Positions 33,681 to 45,772 of a DNA stretch of 64,000 nt are shown here, piece after piece. The translations under genes were made by a program, and so were the position numbers. The notes under the pieces are model-generated. The model was not told the DNA's origin. It did no database searches and saw only the letters and a program-made list of their open reading frames with translations. This DNA comes from Plantago elongata. Its lineage: Eukaryota > Streptophyta > Magnoliopsida > Lamiales > Plantaginaceae. Every line of letters starts with the position of its first letter. The first letter of the stretch is position 1. The stretch spans positions 1 through 64,000 of the forward strand of contig JAYMSP010000234.1 of the NCBI GenBank assembly GCA_036897095.1, given 5' to 3'.

Positions 33681-36600
33681 TCAACCAGTGGGGGGTTGAA
33701 TAGGTTTCGATAGAGGTTGGAATGGATTGCGTATCAGGACACTACTAGTGTAGTGGTGTTGTCGGTGACGTATTGTATGGGATGTGAGCTTCTTTAATTG
33801 ATTGCTTTATTTTGTATGAGAATGAAGTGCGTTTCACGTTGACTTTATATAATTTTATGTTTGCTTACTTATTGCAATAACCAGCCAACCAAATTATTAT
33901 CACACACTATGTGCTTTTCTTTTGGAACAGGATCATGATTGTTTTATTGCTTTGTAATGAGAGAAGCCACAACACTGGTGGTTGTGATCAGGTTGCACTA
34001 TCGGGTGTAATAGACGTTCGTGCCTGTAGTCATTTTGCAAATGATTTCTATTTTTGATTGCAGATACTGTATTCTTATAGCTGTGACTAATCTGCAATCG
34101 AGTCTCTAAATACGATGTACAGTATGTGGAAATATTCACTCGATGTGCATCTGTTCATGTGAGTTGTCATGCACAAGCTCATGAAATTTAGTACATACAA
34201 ACAAGTCCAAGATATCTAACAAGAAAGCTATAGAGTTGCCTCCTTTTAACTTCCCAATCATGGCTTATACTTTATATTGAAAGGGTACCTGTTCTAATGG
34301 TGCAACTGTTCATGTATAGCAATTTGAACTGATAACTTTATATGCAATTTGGTGACGTGATTAATCTTTATGATGAAATTTCCTGATCTATGGACTGCCT
34401 ATGTTATATCTGAGATCTTTCAATTGTATCCATTTACATTTCAGATCTTGAGTTGCTTCTGAATTCACTGGAAAAGGTAGTTGCAGGCAGTTGTCTCATA
34501 GCCAGGTTTAATTTTCATTTATTTATTTTTCGACTGAAGACGCATGATCAATAACAATGCAGCAGGTTGGGGTCTCCATTTCTTTTAGCTAATGCTTCAC
34601 AATCACAGTACAGTCCTTGGTTTACCTCTATATTGCAATCTAGGAAGCATGGATACCGATACGTTTACTAGATGGATACGTGGAAACGTAAAAGTCCCAA
34701 AAAAGGATACGGATACATCAAAGATATGTTAAATTTTTCATAATTTTCAAAATATATAATATGCTTAAATTATATAGGGTGTGATGAATACTTAACCCAA
34801 TGCCACATTTATATATATTTGGGATTCTTTCTTCTGAATATAGTTCTTGTATATTCTTTGGGTTCTTTTTTCTTTGCTCTCCAACCCTAGAGAACTAAAC
34901 AAACCTTTAGAATCTTGCTTCTAATAAGAAATATATATATTAAATCACAAGATATGTATTTCAAAATGATACCAGAAAATACGTATCTGAGATGTAAGGA
35001 TACAGATAAAGTTCACCCCATAGCGTATCGGCGTTACATAGTTTACAATAGGCAGCCAGCATAACATATCTCATAATCTGTCCTGTCTTTCACAATTCAT
35101 TTGTTAAGCAGCTTTATTTCTTATATACTTAGGAGAAAATTACATCCTACTACCCTACTATGAAGAGGCTTCTCAAAATAAAACCTCAATAGATTAGCAA
35201 TTACATTTTGGTCCAAAATCACAGTTTTTTCGTTGACTTTGAGTATATTACATTTTCGTCCTTATAGCATAATTTGCAAAACAAACATGCCCTTATGAAT
35301 AAAAAGATTACTTGCTTACTTTTTACCTAAAAGAAAGTGGATTGAACTACGTGTCTACTCGTCGCTAAATCTGGAGTGTTGATTAAAAAATTGTAAAATA
35401 ATTTTATAAATTAAAAAAAAAAAAACTTATTATTATTTTTCATAAATTATTATTTCATTTAAAATAAAAATTATAAATAAAATTTAAGATCTTTAAATTG
35501 GATTGTATTTCAAGAATCATAATTCGTATAGTTTTTTTTTAATCTAGTTGTTAATTCTATTATTCATTAGTAATTGTTAATTAATTATAAATTCGAAATG
35601 ATTCTTCAGCTCTATCATATTCCCAAATTCATGAATTCTTCTTCTTATGTTCCCTTTTCCCCTTTTCCTTATTCTTCTTCTTCATTGTTTTCAACTAATC
35701 AAATTCCTTCACCGGAAAGAATTGTTTGTAAGTGAGGAGTCAAAACAAAAAAAAAAATGACAATTGTGAACAGACATAACAGATAACCATGTCATATTGG
35801 ATGAGAACTCGTACGTTTTCCAGTAGAATCTATGTGGAAGAGTGTATTCTTTTTTGTGAGTAAAATTTGATTTTTTGTAGGTTAACGTGGGTGAAAAATG
35901 AGGTTTGGAGTATAAAGGAGTAAAACTACCCTTCCAACGGCTAGTTTTTTTTTAATTCTAACGGTAACTAAAAACTACAAATAAGTAAAGTTTGTTTCAA
36001 TTCAATAACAATTTGGTCCATCAGTGACAACTTGGCGCCTAAAAGCTAAGGCCGGTTTGGTTTCTCAATTTTGGAAAAGGGTATATGAGTAAACTACTAG
36101 TTTTAGTTCACCTCTGATCAAATTCGTACCCCTAAATGTAATTGTTGATCTATCGAGGTATTTTATGTTATTAGGTACGCTAAAAGGGTATATAAAAGAT
36201 ATTCGCCCTATACTTAGGGTTCCTTTGCCCCTACACAGTGACAAATTTTCTGTTGGAAGTTGCAACTTGTGCATATTAATCGTGATTAGTTGAATATGTG
36301 TGCTAAAAGTCCTGGATTACTTCCATTTTTTGAGTCTGATATTAGTGACGTGCTTCAGTGTATGGTGGAGTTTTAACTTTTAACGACCATGATCAATTTT
36401 AGCAGTTCTTGTTACGTCTCAAATCCGTCATTTCTTCAGATACTCAGAAATCTATACCAAAAAGTTATGTTTAGTGCTGTGACAAGATAAGATGTGCTAT
36501 CATATCTGCTTACTGCTCAATCTGAGCTTGAGCATGTTGTTCTGCTTCTGACTGTTCTCTTCTACATATATTTTCCTTTTTAACTTACATGAGAACTCTG

Positions 36601-39600
36601 TCTCATTCAGAGACGGGACGGTGTTGAGATTCTTCTGGATTTTATAGCAGACTAATTTACTGAATGAATACCAAAGCACTAAAATATTAAATTTTCTCCA
36701 ACCTAGTAACCTGAGTCAATATGTAACTAAACAAGCTGTTAATATTTTATGAAGTAACTTTACTAACTAATATGCATTTCTTAATGAATTTATTGCTGAC
36801 CATGAGGGTCTCTAACTCTTATGTTGCACTGAAAAGGAGCTGGTCAGGAACTCTAACTCTTATACTGATTGATTAATGGCCACTTAATTTAGTGCGTACA
36901 GTGTTTACTTTCCTGTTTCGGTGTTTTTGCCATTTTTAAATCTTCAGTGTGGATACTAAATAGGACCTTCTTGTATGTAAGAATGATCGATTACTGGAAC
37001 CCTCTTTAAGATGTAATTGAGTGCTCCATCTAGATGTTGCCAGTCATTTCAGACAGTGCATCATGTCTTTTACTTTACTTTACTTTTTTGTTTTGTTGTG
37101 TTTTGTTCTTTATTCTTTTCTTTACAGTTTACCCAAGAGCATGTATAATTTCTGCTATCATATCATATTGTTCAAAGACATCCAGATATGAATTTTTATA
37201 TAGTCTGGTGTCACTTTCGTTATCTTTGCAAAATGTCCCATGTTTAGAATCTAGCATGTAGCACATTTGAACCATAAGTTGAATATCTCAACTCTGCTAC
37301 TTAGTACCTTCATCCTGCTAACAACTACCCATAACGTTTGTAGGTATGTTATAAAGAATTTGAAGAATGAACAAAATTGGATTGTGGATGTCAAAGTGTG
37401 AGAAATATATGAATAAAGAGTGGAAAGAGTATGAGAGTGAAATTATAAAGTAGGATGATGAGTTTGTGTTTGTAAATAAATAGGTATACAAGGGTATTAA
37501 TTATATACATAATTAATGGTTTGTGTATAGAAGTAAAATGAGTATTTAATAATGCGGCGGGGGCTCCGGAGGGGGGGGGGGGTTGATTTGACTGTGGGTA
37601 GATGGGAGGCGGGCAAACCTAGTAACTGTTTTCAGTTCGATTTGTTAGTGAAATAATACAACTAGCTTACTAGGAGAATAGAACCAAATCCCATGACATT
37701 TAACATGTGCTAGTTCTTCTAAGTTTTCCCTTTTATCCCATTAAAAAATCTTTAGAGGCTATTCCAATCCCAAACATGTAATGTACATGGAGAGTCATTT
37801 TTTTGTCTTAGGAACCTTGTTAGAGGCTCCTGAGATCTCGAATATCCAGTGGGTGTCAACAAGTCAAGATTGAGTCGACAATCGAGATATTTCACTAAGG
37901 GGTCGCTTGTTCCACAGCCCTCCCAAAATTTATCTTAAACAGCAGAAAGAACAATAATACCCTCTGGTTGAAATGTTAATCCCCTCTCCTTGAATTTTGA
38001 TGGAATCAATACAGGAGCACTGTCGGCAGAGCATTGGATATTGAGGTACATCCCATGATCAGCTTCTTTAACTTTGTTGAGTGAAAAATGTAAATTAATG
38101 TATTGTGTGGAACTGTTTCAATTTGCCGCAATTGACTTGTAAAGTTGCTTTTCTTTTTGTCAAATATAGCCCAATCTCCCAGGTACCCTGTCAATCGTAT
38201 GATCAGTTTTAGCCTAATGATGATGACAGCTGACATATCTACGTGTCACCTTTGCTTTGGGTAGATTAACCTACATAGATTACCTGAAGAGATGAAACAC
38301 ACTTTTGAAAGGCAAATTTCCAATTTGATCTGATAAGCCTACTCAGCCAAACGATTTCAGTCTTGAGATCTATAGAGATTGTCTTTGCTCCCCATTTGCA
38401 TAAGATAAAAAAAGTCCCTCATCAGCAAACCACACTCACCAGACCAAATGAGTAATTGCTTAGGCTCATGCATGCAAAACATGGGTATGACAATTATTTT
38501 TGTGCCTTGTTACATGCTCTATTTCCTTAAACATTGTTAGATAATTCTAATTGTTTATTTGAGTATTATCTGGAGATCTAATCTTGTTGGCTCTATCAGT
38601 TTCAGGAGTTCTATTATTATGACTAAATTTATATGCCCCATGTTTCGTCCTTGTGCCACTCCACCATGTTAGTTGTCTCCATTCGTGGACCTCTTTCTGT
38701 TTCCCTGCCTTTAACAGAACCTGAGAAGCTAACCATTCAATCATAAGCGGCACACCCAAAACAATGGTTTTCTATTGTAACTTGTTTGTTTAAATAGAAT
38801 GGGAGAGTTATTTCGCATAGCATTTACAGTGAAGTTTTATGTTTGAATTTGTACTTCACTCCACACTCAAAGGATTTAAAAATGTCTTTTACTGAAGATG
38901 GTCTGGTTTACTTAAATTGTTGGGTTCAGTCTCATACATATGTTGAATTATAATTTCTACCTAACGGTGCATCATGTGCTACTCTTTTTCAAATCTTGAA
39001 GCTTGAAATGGCAGTGCTATGAACATGTCGTAGGGGTCCGTTTTAATATATTTGGGTCGGCAAAGGCCACTCTGTTCCAGTGTTGGGGATTGGTATCCTT
39101 GTAAGAGGCCAATGCTCCATCTGTGGATGGGAATAACTAGGAGTGTTTCTTGTGGTGGCTGCTATTTCCTTGCCCTTTTATTGTGCAATTTATTCCCAAG
39201 TCTCTAACCCAACCCCACCCCAGAATGGCACCATCTTGCATTTCGTTTTCGAAGGAAACAAGCAAATATCTCTTGTTTCTGCATTGTCTAATCGAGGAGA
39301 TCGTGTGGCCGTCCTACTAAAGCATGATTAATGGGCATTTGACATTTATCTGACTTTATATTTTGGTCCTTTTAGTGTTGTTTTAAGCAGTTTTGTGGTT
39401 ACAGTGAGCTTGTTGAGAGACATGTTTGAGCCCAAGAAGATATTTGGTACTTAGGTCTAAGATTTGCTGGTGGAATTCCAACTGGACCTAGTAGTATTCC
39501 AATTACTCAGCATCTTAGTGGAAACCACCCATCAAATATTTGAATCCAAGATTGAGATATTTATGTTTTTCTCTTTTTGGTTCTTTTGTTTGTTTTTTGT

Positions 39601-40607
39601 GTGGATGTGAATGTTGAGTAAGATTTTGATTGTGAATGTTAATGTTCTGGAATATTTATGTGTACGAGGACCAGGTACAATAGGGTTTTCATCGACCTTA
39701 ATGTTCTGTATCCAGTGTTAGTGTGTTACATTTGCCGCTTCACTCAATAATTGCTAGCTAGCTCATCAGTAAGTTTTGTTATTCAGATGCTCGACTGGGC
39801 TTTCACGATTTTAAATGTTTGCACACAACATTTTACAATACGAGCTAATTTACCATAACTGAGAGGTTCTGAACTGTATGATATAGAATAATGGTTGTGG
39901 GGGGTTAGATCAGTTAGTTTTGTCCTTTACCTACTCTTGTGAAGACATTAATGCGGTTTCATTCGTGCATGAATCTGAAAATTATTGAAATGGATGATGT
40001 AAACAAAGGCGTTTAGCTTGCAACTTCATGTATAGGTCCAAGAATCAGGCAACTAGCAGCTCATGTTGGCCCAGCTGTTACAACCTCATAAATTGCCCTT
40101 GTTTTTTTGTACTTATGAATTGTGATCATAATAAATCGGTGGTACAAGCAGAAGGTTAACTAGCACCTCATGCAAGTCTTTCAAGCTCGAGTCTAATTTC
40201 GAGCTTCTTTAGACACAGAACTTGCTTAGTCCAGGGTTTAGACTTTAGACACAGAACAGACAGAATATAAGAGCAGGTTTTATTAAAAATCAAGACTTTC
40301 TCAAGTAGAAATTCACCAAATAAAATCATGACAGATTGACAATCAACTTGGCTTGTTTGATGGCACCTATGGTATTCGAGTGGTATAAGATCTCGTATAC
40401 TTGCGTAAATAAAAGTGAAGTGACATTAGATAGGACACATTTTCTAGAAGGTTGTATATTTAGTACTATGCCAAGTACCAACTTACAAACTTGAAGAATT
40501 TGTGTTAATGGTTAATTTGATAATTTTCTTCTGAGTGGTTTGTTTGAAAAATAAGTTATTCAATTTATTTTATATCGTATATTTAACTAATCAGCTAGTA
40601 ATTGATT

Positions 40608-41340
40608 TTATAATTTATTATGTGTTTCAAAATGCTTATCCGCCACAAGATTGATTAAATGTTTGTTCATGTACCATTCTTTTGGTGGAACCCCTTGTTT
40701 GCATAATGTTGCTAACACACTAATTGTTATAGGCGAGAGGTTAGGAGACATGGCCACCTGAAAGTACATTCTGTAGATGTAGGAACAGAAACTATCACTC
40801 AACCATCCCATGCTGCACCCTAATATTATAGGTCAGCTTACTTCGTTTGGATGCGGTCGAGAAGATAATATTCGAGGGTAACATCATCTTTTCGCTTGGA
40901 ACACATGTTTGGAAGTGTGTGGATGACATGGCTTTTATATGAAGGCTATTCAAATTGGGTAATTCCATCTTGAGGGCAAGTACTTCGTCCATGAGATATG
41001 GTCGTGTGGAATTGTAGATGGTGTATGGCAGTTTTAATTGGTCTTGTATTCGTGTAGAAGATACCAATCAAATACGTGTAACCTTTATCAAAGTTGGATT
41101 TGTTAGATCTCGGTGGTAACACCCTCTCACTATAGCGCCTTGAGTGCCTCGAGTATCAATTTTCCCTCCAAATTTTGTTAAGGTCAGAGTTTTTAAGCCT
41201 TTGGGGTACTTGGTATTGATTTCCAAGAACTTGATAAGATAATCAGTAGATGTAAGTTTATCCAGGTCAATCAATAGAAAAAGTGTTTGAGCTATCGCAT
41301 AACACAACAAATTTGAACATTGAAGGTGCACAATATTCAA
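40608..41340 (-). pseudogene. Interrupted reading frame of unknown family
   Basis: Two 90-codon blocks lie end to end in one frame on the minus strand (41340-41068 and 41067-40795), split by a stop, and a third block (40811-40608) continues in another frame. Wording such as GLKTLTLTKFGG and LPNLNSLHIKAM is faintly leucine-rich-repeat-like, but I do not recognise a family. Three consecutive protein-like blocks in intergenic DNA suggest a decayed gene; chance remains possible. Confidence 0.3.
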
Positions 41341-42175
41341 AGTTCACTAGGCCCAATTTGGATTTCCCTCGTAAGGCAGTAGTATTAGTTAAATTGAGAT
41401 TCTTATGCAACACTTGTTATATGTTGATCTGTTGTGTCCAACTAGTAACCAGTGTAAAGTTAAATTAATATTAAATTATAGTTGTAAATGATACTTCCTC
41501 GTGAGATTCATTTTTAATGAAAGCTTCAAATTTCATTTATAAAACCCACTATCTACACTTTCTTAAATTTAAATCTCTCTGTTCTCTTAATATTCACCGC
41601 CTACTTACACTTTTCAATATAGTAAATACTATTTTTTACTAATTATTATTAAAATATGTGTAAAAGGTAAATGGAAGAGGTATGTTTCAAATATACCACA
41701 AAACTTGATATTATACTAAATTTTAGTTAAACATTTTGCCTTCACAATTTTAAAGTACTTTATAATTAAATATAAAATTCGTTTACCATGAATATTAAAA
41801 GGTTCATCTGTTTTGAGACGAATGTAGCATTCAGAGATCATAATGTGCATTTTATTTTTTTAACTAATAAATTCAAAATCTCAAATCAAAACCAGTGGAA
41901 ACGCCAAAACACATTGGGAAATGCTTATCTGTCACCATTACAAACAACAAAATAAGAATGGACCCCTCAATAGAATAGTATGTTTTTCCAAGCCCTTGCT
42001 TGCAAATAATGCCTCTTTTGTTTTTTGCGCTAGAGACACTACTCTACTCATAAGGGAGACTATAAAGATTCCAATTGTTCGTTCACAATGAACGGCCTTG
42101 GCTTTTCCCTTACAAGACTCCTCAAACTTTACCTCAATCCATCTTCTTAATTTTTCTCCTCTCACATTTGAATTC

Positions 42176-42186
42176 CCTTATAAATT
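42176..42186 (+). promoter_or_regulatory. Candidate TATA box of GA20ox
   Basis: CCCTTATAAATTT about 50 bases before the first ATG at 42235; it would imply a short leader of ~20-30 nt. Confidence 0.45.
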
Positions 42187-42234
42187 TACTATTCTAAATC
42201 TTAAAACATCAAAGCAAGCATCACTCCTTATGCA

Positions 42235-44125
42235 ATGATGACTATGAATCATATGATTACGAGCGAACCCTCTAGTACACGTCGTGTCAGTTCAAATGTT
42301 GACGAGTCGAAAAAGTCAATGGTATTTGACGCAAGTGTGTTACAACACCAACCAAACATACCCCCACAATTCATATGGCCTGATCACGAAAAACCTAACC
42401 CTAACCCTAAAGAGCTTGATGTTCCACTTATCGACCTAGGGGGATTCCTCTCTGGTGATCCTATTGCCTTCGCACAAGCATCCAACCTTGTTGGAGAAGC
42501 CTGTCGAAAGCATGGTTTCTTTCTAGTCGTTAATCATGGCATCGATCCCAACCTCATTTCCAATGCTCATAGTTGCATGGATAAATTCTTCGTGCAACCA
42601 CTTCATGAGAAGCAAAGGGCTCTCAGGAAGTCGGGCGAGCATTGTGGTTATGCTAGTAGCTTCACTGGAAGATTCTCCACCAAGCTTCCATGGAAGGAAA
42701 CTCTTTCTTTCGAGTACTCTCCTAAAGAGGGCTCCTCGAAAATTGTGGAAGAGTACTTCCAACGGACATTGGGCGATGATTTCTTCCTCTTAGGGTACGC
42801 AAAAATAATATTTCAATAAGCTATTATTACTACACTTACATTCTTATTTCTTAGTTGTAAAATGAATTGTGTGTGCATAATTTCAGGGAAGTGTATCAAC
42901 AATACTGCAGTGCCATGAGCACACTTTCTTTGGGGATCATGGAATTGTTGGGCACTAGTCTTGGTGTGAACCGCAACCATTTCAAGGAGTTTTTCGAAGA
43001 GAACGAATCAATTATGCGTCTCAACTATTATCCACCTTGTCAAAAGCCAGACCAAACTCTAGGCACGGGGCCTCATTGTGATCCAACATCTCTAACTATC
43101 CTTCACCAAGACAACGTTGGTGGCCTTCAAGTGTTCGTTCACGACGAATGGCGATCGATAAGCCCGAACATCAATGCTTTTGTAGTCAACATAGGCGACA
43201 CCTTCATGGTAAGGACAAGTACATGTACTTCCTCTGTTTCAAAACTATTACAAATTTCTATTTTGAATATTTGTCTCAAATTATAATTGCATTTCCCATT
43301 TTTAGTTTTTAGATATCTTTATAATAAACTCCCATTATTCATATAAATGATAAACATTTTATTGGTGTCCATTTAACATCATTTGAATCATGCATCTTAA
43401 TAGGTATATTAATAAGTTATATTTCACTAAAAGTATTAATCAAATGTGCAAATAGTTTTGATCAAAAGTAAGTACGAAACAATACCCCATATAGTATAGG
43501 TTTAAGTACATCTTATTGGCGAGGGAATGCTACACATGGCAACATTTTGGAATTACTCAATAAAGTTTTTTGTCTTCACTAATGAAGTTATTATGATATA
43601 AATTGGTGTAGGCCTCTTTGTGTAGAAGATGTGTGTGTGTGTCTAACCCTAGTGATACTACGCCCCATGTCTTTTGGCGGACCATATATTATTAGTATCA
43701 CTTTTTGAACAAAAGTTCAATAAAAATGATGTAATATTTGTACTTATTAGTGGAGTTTGTGCTTATAATGTAGATTAAGTATCTATATAGAAATGTACCT
43801 TCATATGATAGTATGTTGATTAATAAAGTTTGGATTATCTTTTCAACAGGCTCTTTCAAATGGGAGGTACAAGAGTTGTTTGCATAGGGCAGTTGTGAAC
43901 AATAGAAGTCCGAGGAAGTCCCTGGCCTTTTTTCTATGTCCCAAAAAAGATAAGGTGGTGTGTCCGCCACGTGAGTTGGTGGATTGTGAAAATCCCCGAG
44001 TATATCCAGATTTCAGTTGGACAAACCTTCTTGAATTTACACAAAAACATTATAGAGCCGACATGAATACACTCCAGTCATTTTCAAGTTGGATCATGCA
44101 AAAACAAGAGGCTATGATAACCTAG
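42235..44125 (+). CDS. GA20ox: Gibberellin 20-oxidase
   Basis: Three exons, 42235-42794, 42887-43208, 43850-44125; 385 residues, the usual GA20ox length and the usual three-exon layout. Cytosolic 2-oxoglutarate/Fe(II) oxygenase that converts GA12/GA53 stepwise to GA9/GA20, a main control step of gibberellin supply. Diagnostic motifs: LPWKET at 151-156, NYYPPCQKP at 233-241, iron ligands His250/Asp252 (GPHCDP) and His306 (CLHRAVVN), and R316-x-S318 for 2-oxoglutarate in [20 protein letters not shown] near the N-terminus is also typical. Intron 2 is 641 nt and AT-rich. First ATG used; further in-frame Met codons at positions 2, 4 and 7 are possible starts. Single copy here, no neighbour in the same pathway. 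Confidence 0.95.
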
Positions 44126-45410
44126 TGAGTATAGTGAAACTTGGAAAAAAGTACAATAATTTCTTTTTGAGAAAAATAAAATTGTTGAATTTAGCAGAGT
44201 ATTGTGCATAGAGGGAATAAAGTTAGAGTTCATGAGCCAATTTTGTAATTTGATATATGTATAGACTATATATTAATGACTAGTAGTGTCTTCAAATCAC
44301 ATGTTTATTGTCTATATAAGACTACAAGATAGTACCACACTACCACTAAATGTTGTTGATGGGATTAAATAGTGAACTTAAATACTACATATGACGACAC
44401 TAATACTTGATTGGTTGGGGGATAGTTTCAAACGAGGCCCGCCATAAGGTGTAGCCGTGTAGGACATGGGTCGGGTCAAATTGAATCCTGCCCATATATA
44501 ATTCAATTTCGTCAATTCACATTCCTATCTTAATAATTGAATCCTATAATAAGATAGTGTACATTTTCACATACATGTTTCATGTATGTATGCTGGAGTT
44601 ATACATGGATTCGGTTTACTACTAGTTTTTCAGCTTCATTTCTAATAAAATATCGTTACGTGAATATACATCTTCTCAAAACTAGCTGGTTGGAAGGCTA
44701 AACAAATTATTTTGTTGAAAAAGATCTACATAATTAACTACCAACTAACTTTTCAACTACTAACTAATTTTTCAACTGATTTTGTTAAACATGGTAATAT
44801 TACTTAAGCAAATTCAAAGTGGAAGTTAAGAATCTGGTGGGGGTTCTTCAAATCAGAGTGGTATATATTTGACAATTATAATTAGAATCGCAAACATCAG
44901 TTGAAATGCATGTAAGATGAAGATTAGTAAATAGTTTGTGCATGTGTGTATTTTGTTTTAAGAGAATGAATCCAATAGAAAAAACACGAACCACCTTATA
45001 AATCACCATCATCATGACTCGGAACTAGAATCTATAGAGTTATCACATACTAAATAATTATTAGAATTGGATATTTTGTGCAAGTGTTTTATCTTGAACA
45101 AATTGTATATATTTGATATTTGATGTTTTGGATGTTTTATGCAATGCCAAATACCACCTTGTCTTTTTCTTTGTCCTGCATACCCAAAACATTCTTGCCA
45201 TCATTATAATACACACACTCACACACAAACACACACTATAATATACACAAATACACTAGAAAACAAAACAAAAATAAAAAGACAAAAACCCCAAAACTAT
45301 ATTTATTTCAAATTAATAAGTTTGAGAATTAACATTACTTATTTCAAATAAATAATAAAGATGTGATAAACTTGTACAAATATTTTTACTAATCGTAAAT
45401 ATATTTAATA

Positions 45411-45772
45411 CTTCCTCCGTTTCGATTTCATCTTCCTGTGTTAACTTTTTTTATCAATCATTATCAACTTTAACCTCGAATTAATCTTAATTGACAATGG
45501 TTAAATATTAAAAAAAAATTATATTATAATACATTACAGCTTAAAATTTTATTATATGATCTTATTAAATTATTTATTTTTGTGACAACGAGTTCAGCTT
45601 AGTTGGTAAGACGCTTCACCTCTAACCAATAGGTCGACGGTTCGAGTCATCCTTTGACCGTTTCAAGAAAAAAAATCATTTACCTTTATAGTTTAAGAGT
45701 AATTTAAGATAAAAACTGATAATTATTGATTCGAAAAAATCAACGAAAAAAATGAAATTGAGATGAAGGCAG
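45411..45772. mobile_element. Stowaway-like MITE carrying a nested SINE
   Basis: Left end CTTCCTCCGTTTCGATTTCAT and the complement of the right end, CTGCCTTCATCTCAATTTCAT, match as ~20-bp inverted termini, flanked by TA on both sides. Total 362 bp, of which ~100 bp (45583-45690) is an S1 SINE; without it the element would be ~260 bp, a normal Stowaway size. Confidence 0.65.
45583..45690 (+). repeat. tRNA-related SINE-like element, family S1, best-preserved heads
   Basis: TGACAACGAGTTCAGCTTAGTTGGTAAG contains a near-consensus RNA polymerase III box A (GCTTAGTTGGTAAG), and GGTTCGAGTCATCC is a good box B, 30 bases apart, followed by TTTGACCG and an A-rich tail. Lies inside a Stowaway-like MITE. 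Confidence 0.7.

Larger units (their letters stand above)
33222..42234. other. 9-kb region with no identified gene
   Basis: AT-rich, intron-like or intergenic. Contents: a 62-bp tandem repeat (33489-33680); a 60-base stretch at 34193-34255 resembling intron 1 of the 2OG oxygenase; a GGATAC/CGATACG-rich segment at 34650-35045 with weakly inverted ends, possibly a decayed DNA transposon; a G-rich run near 37557; a broken reading frame on the minus strand (40608-41340). A 62-codon frame at 39143-39331 is of unknown meaning. If the exon at 33177 is real, part of this is intron of that gene. Confidence 0.45.

Noticed and set aside
45583-45690. A possible tRNA gene (box A and box B present)
   Set aside because: No acceptor or anticodon stem can be folded; the segment is one of three related copies and sits inside a MITE, so a SINE is the better call.
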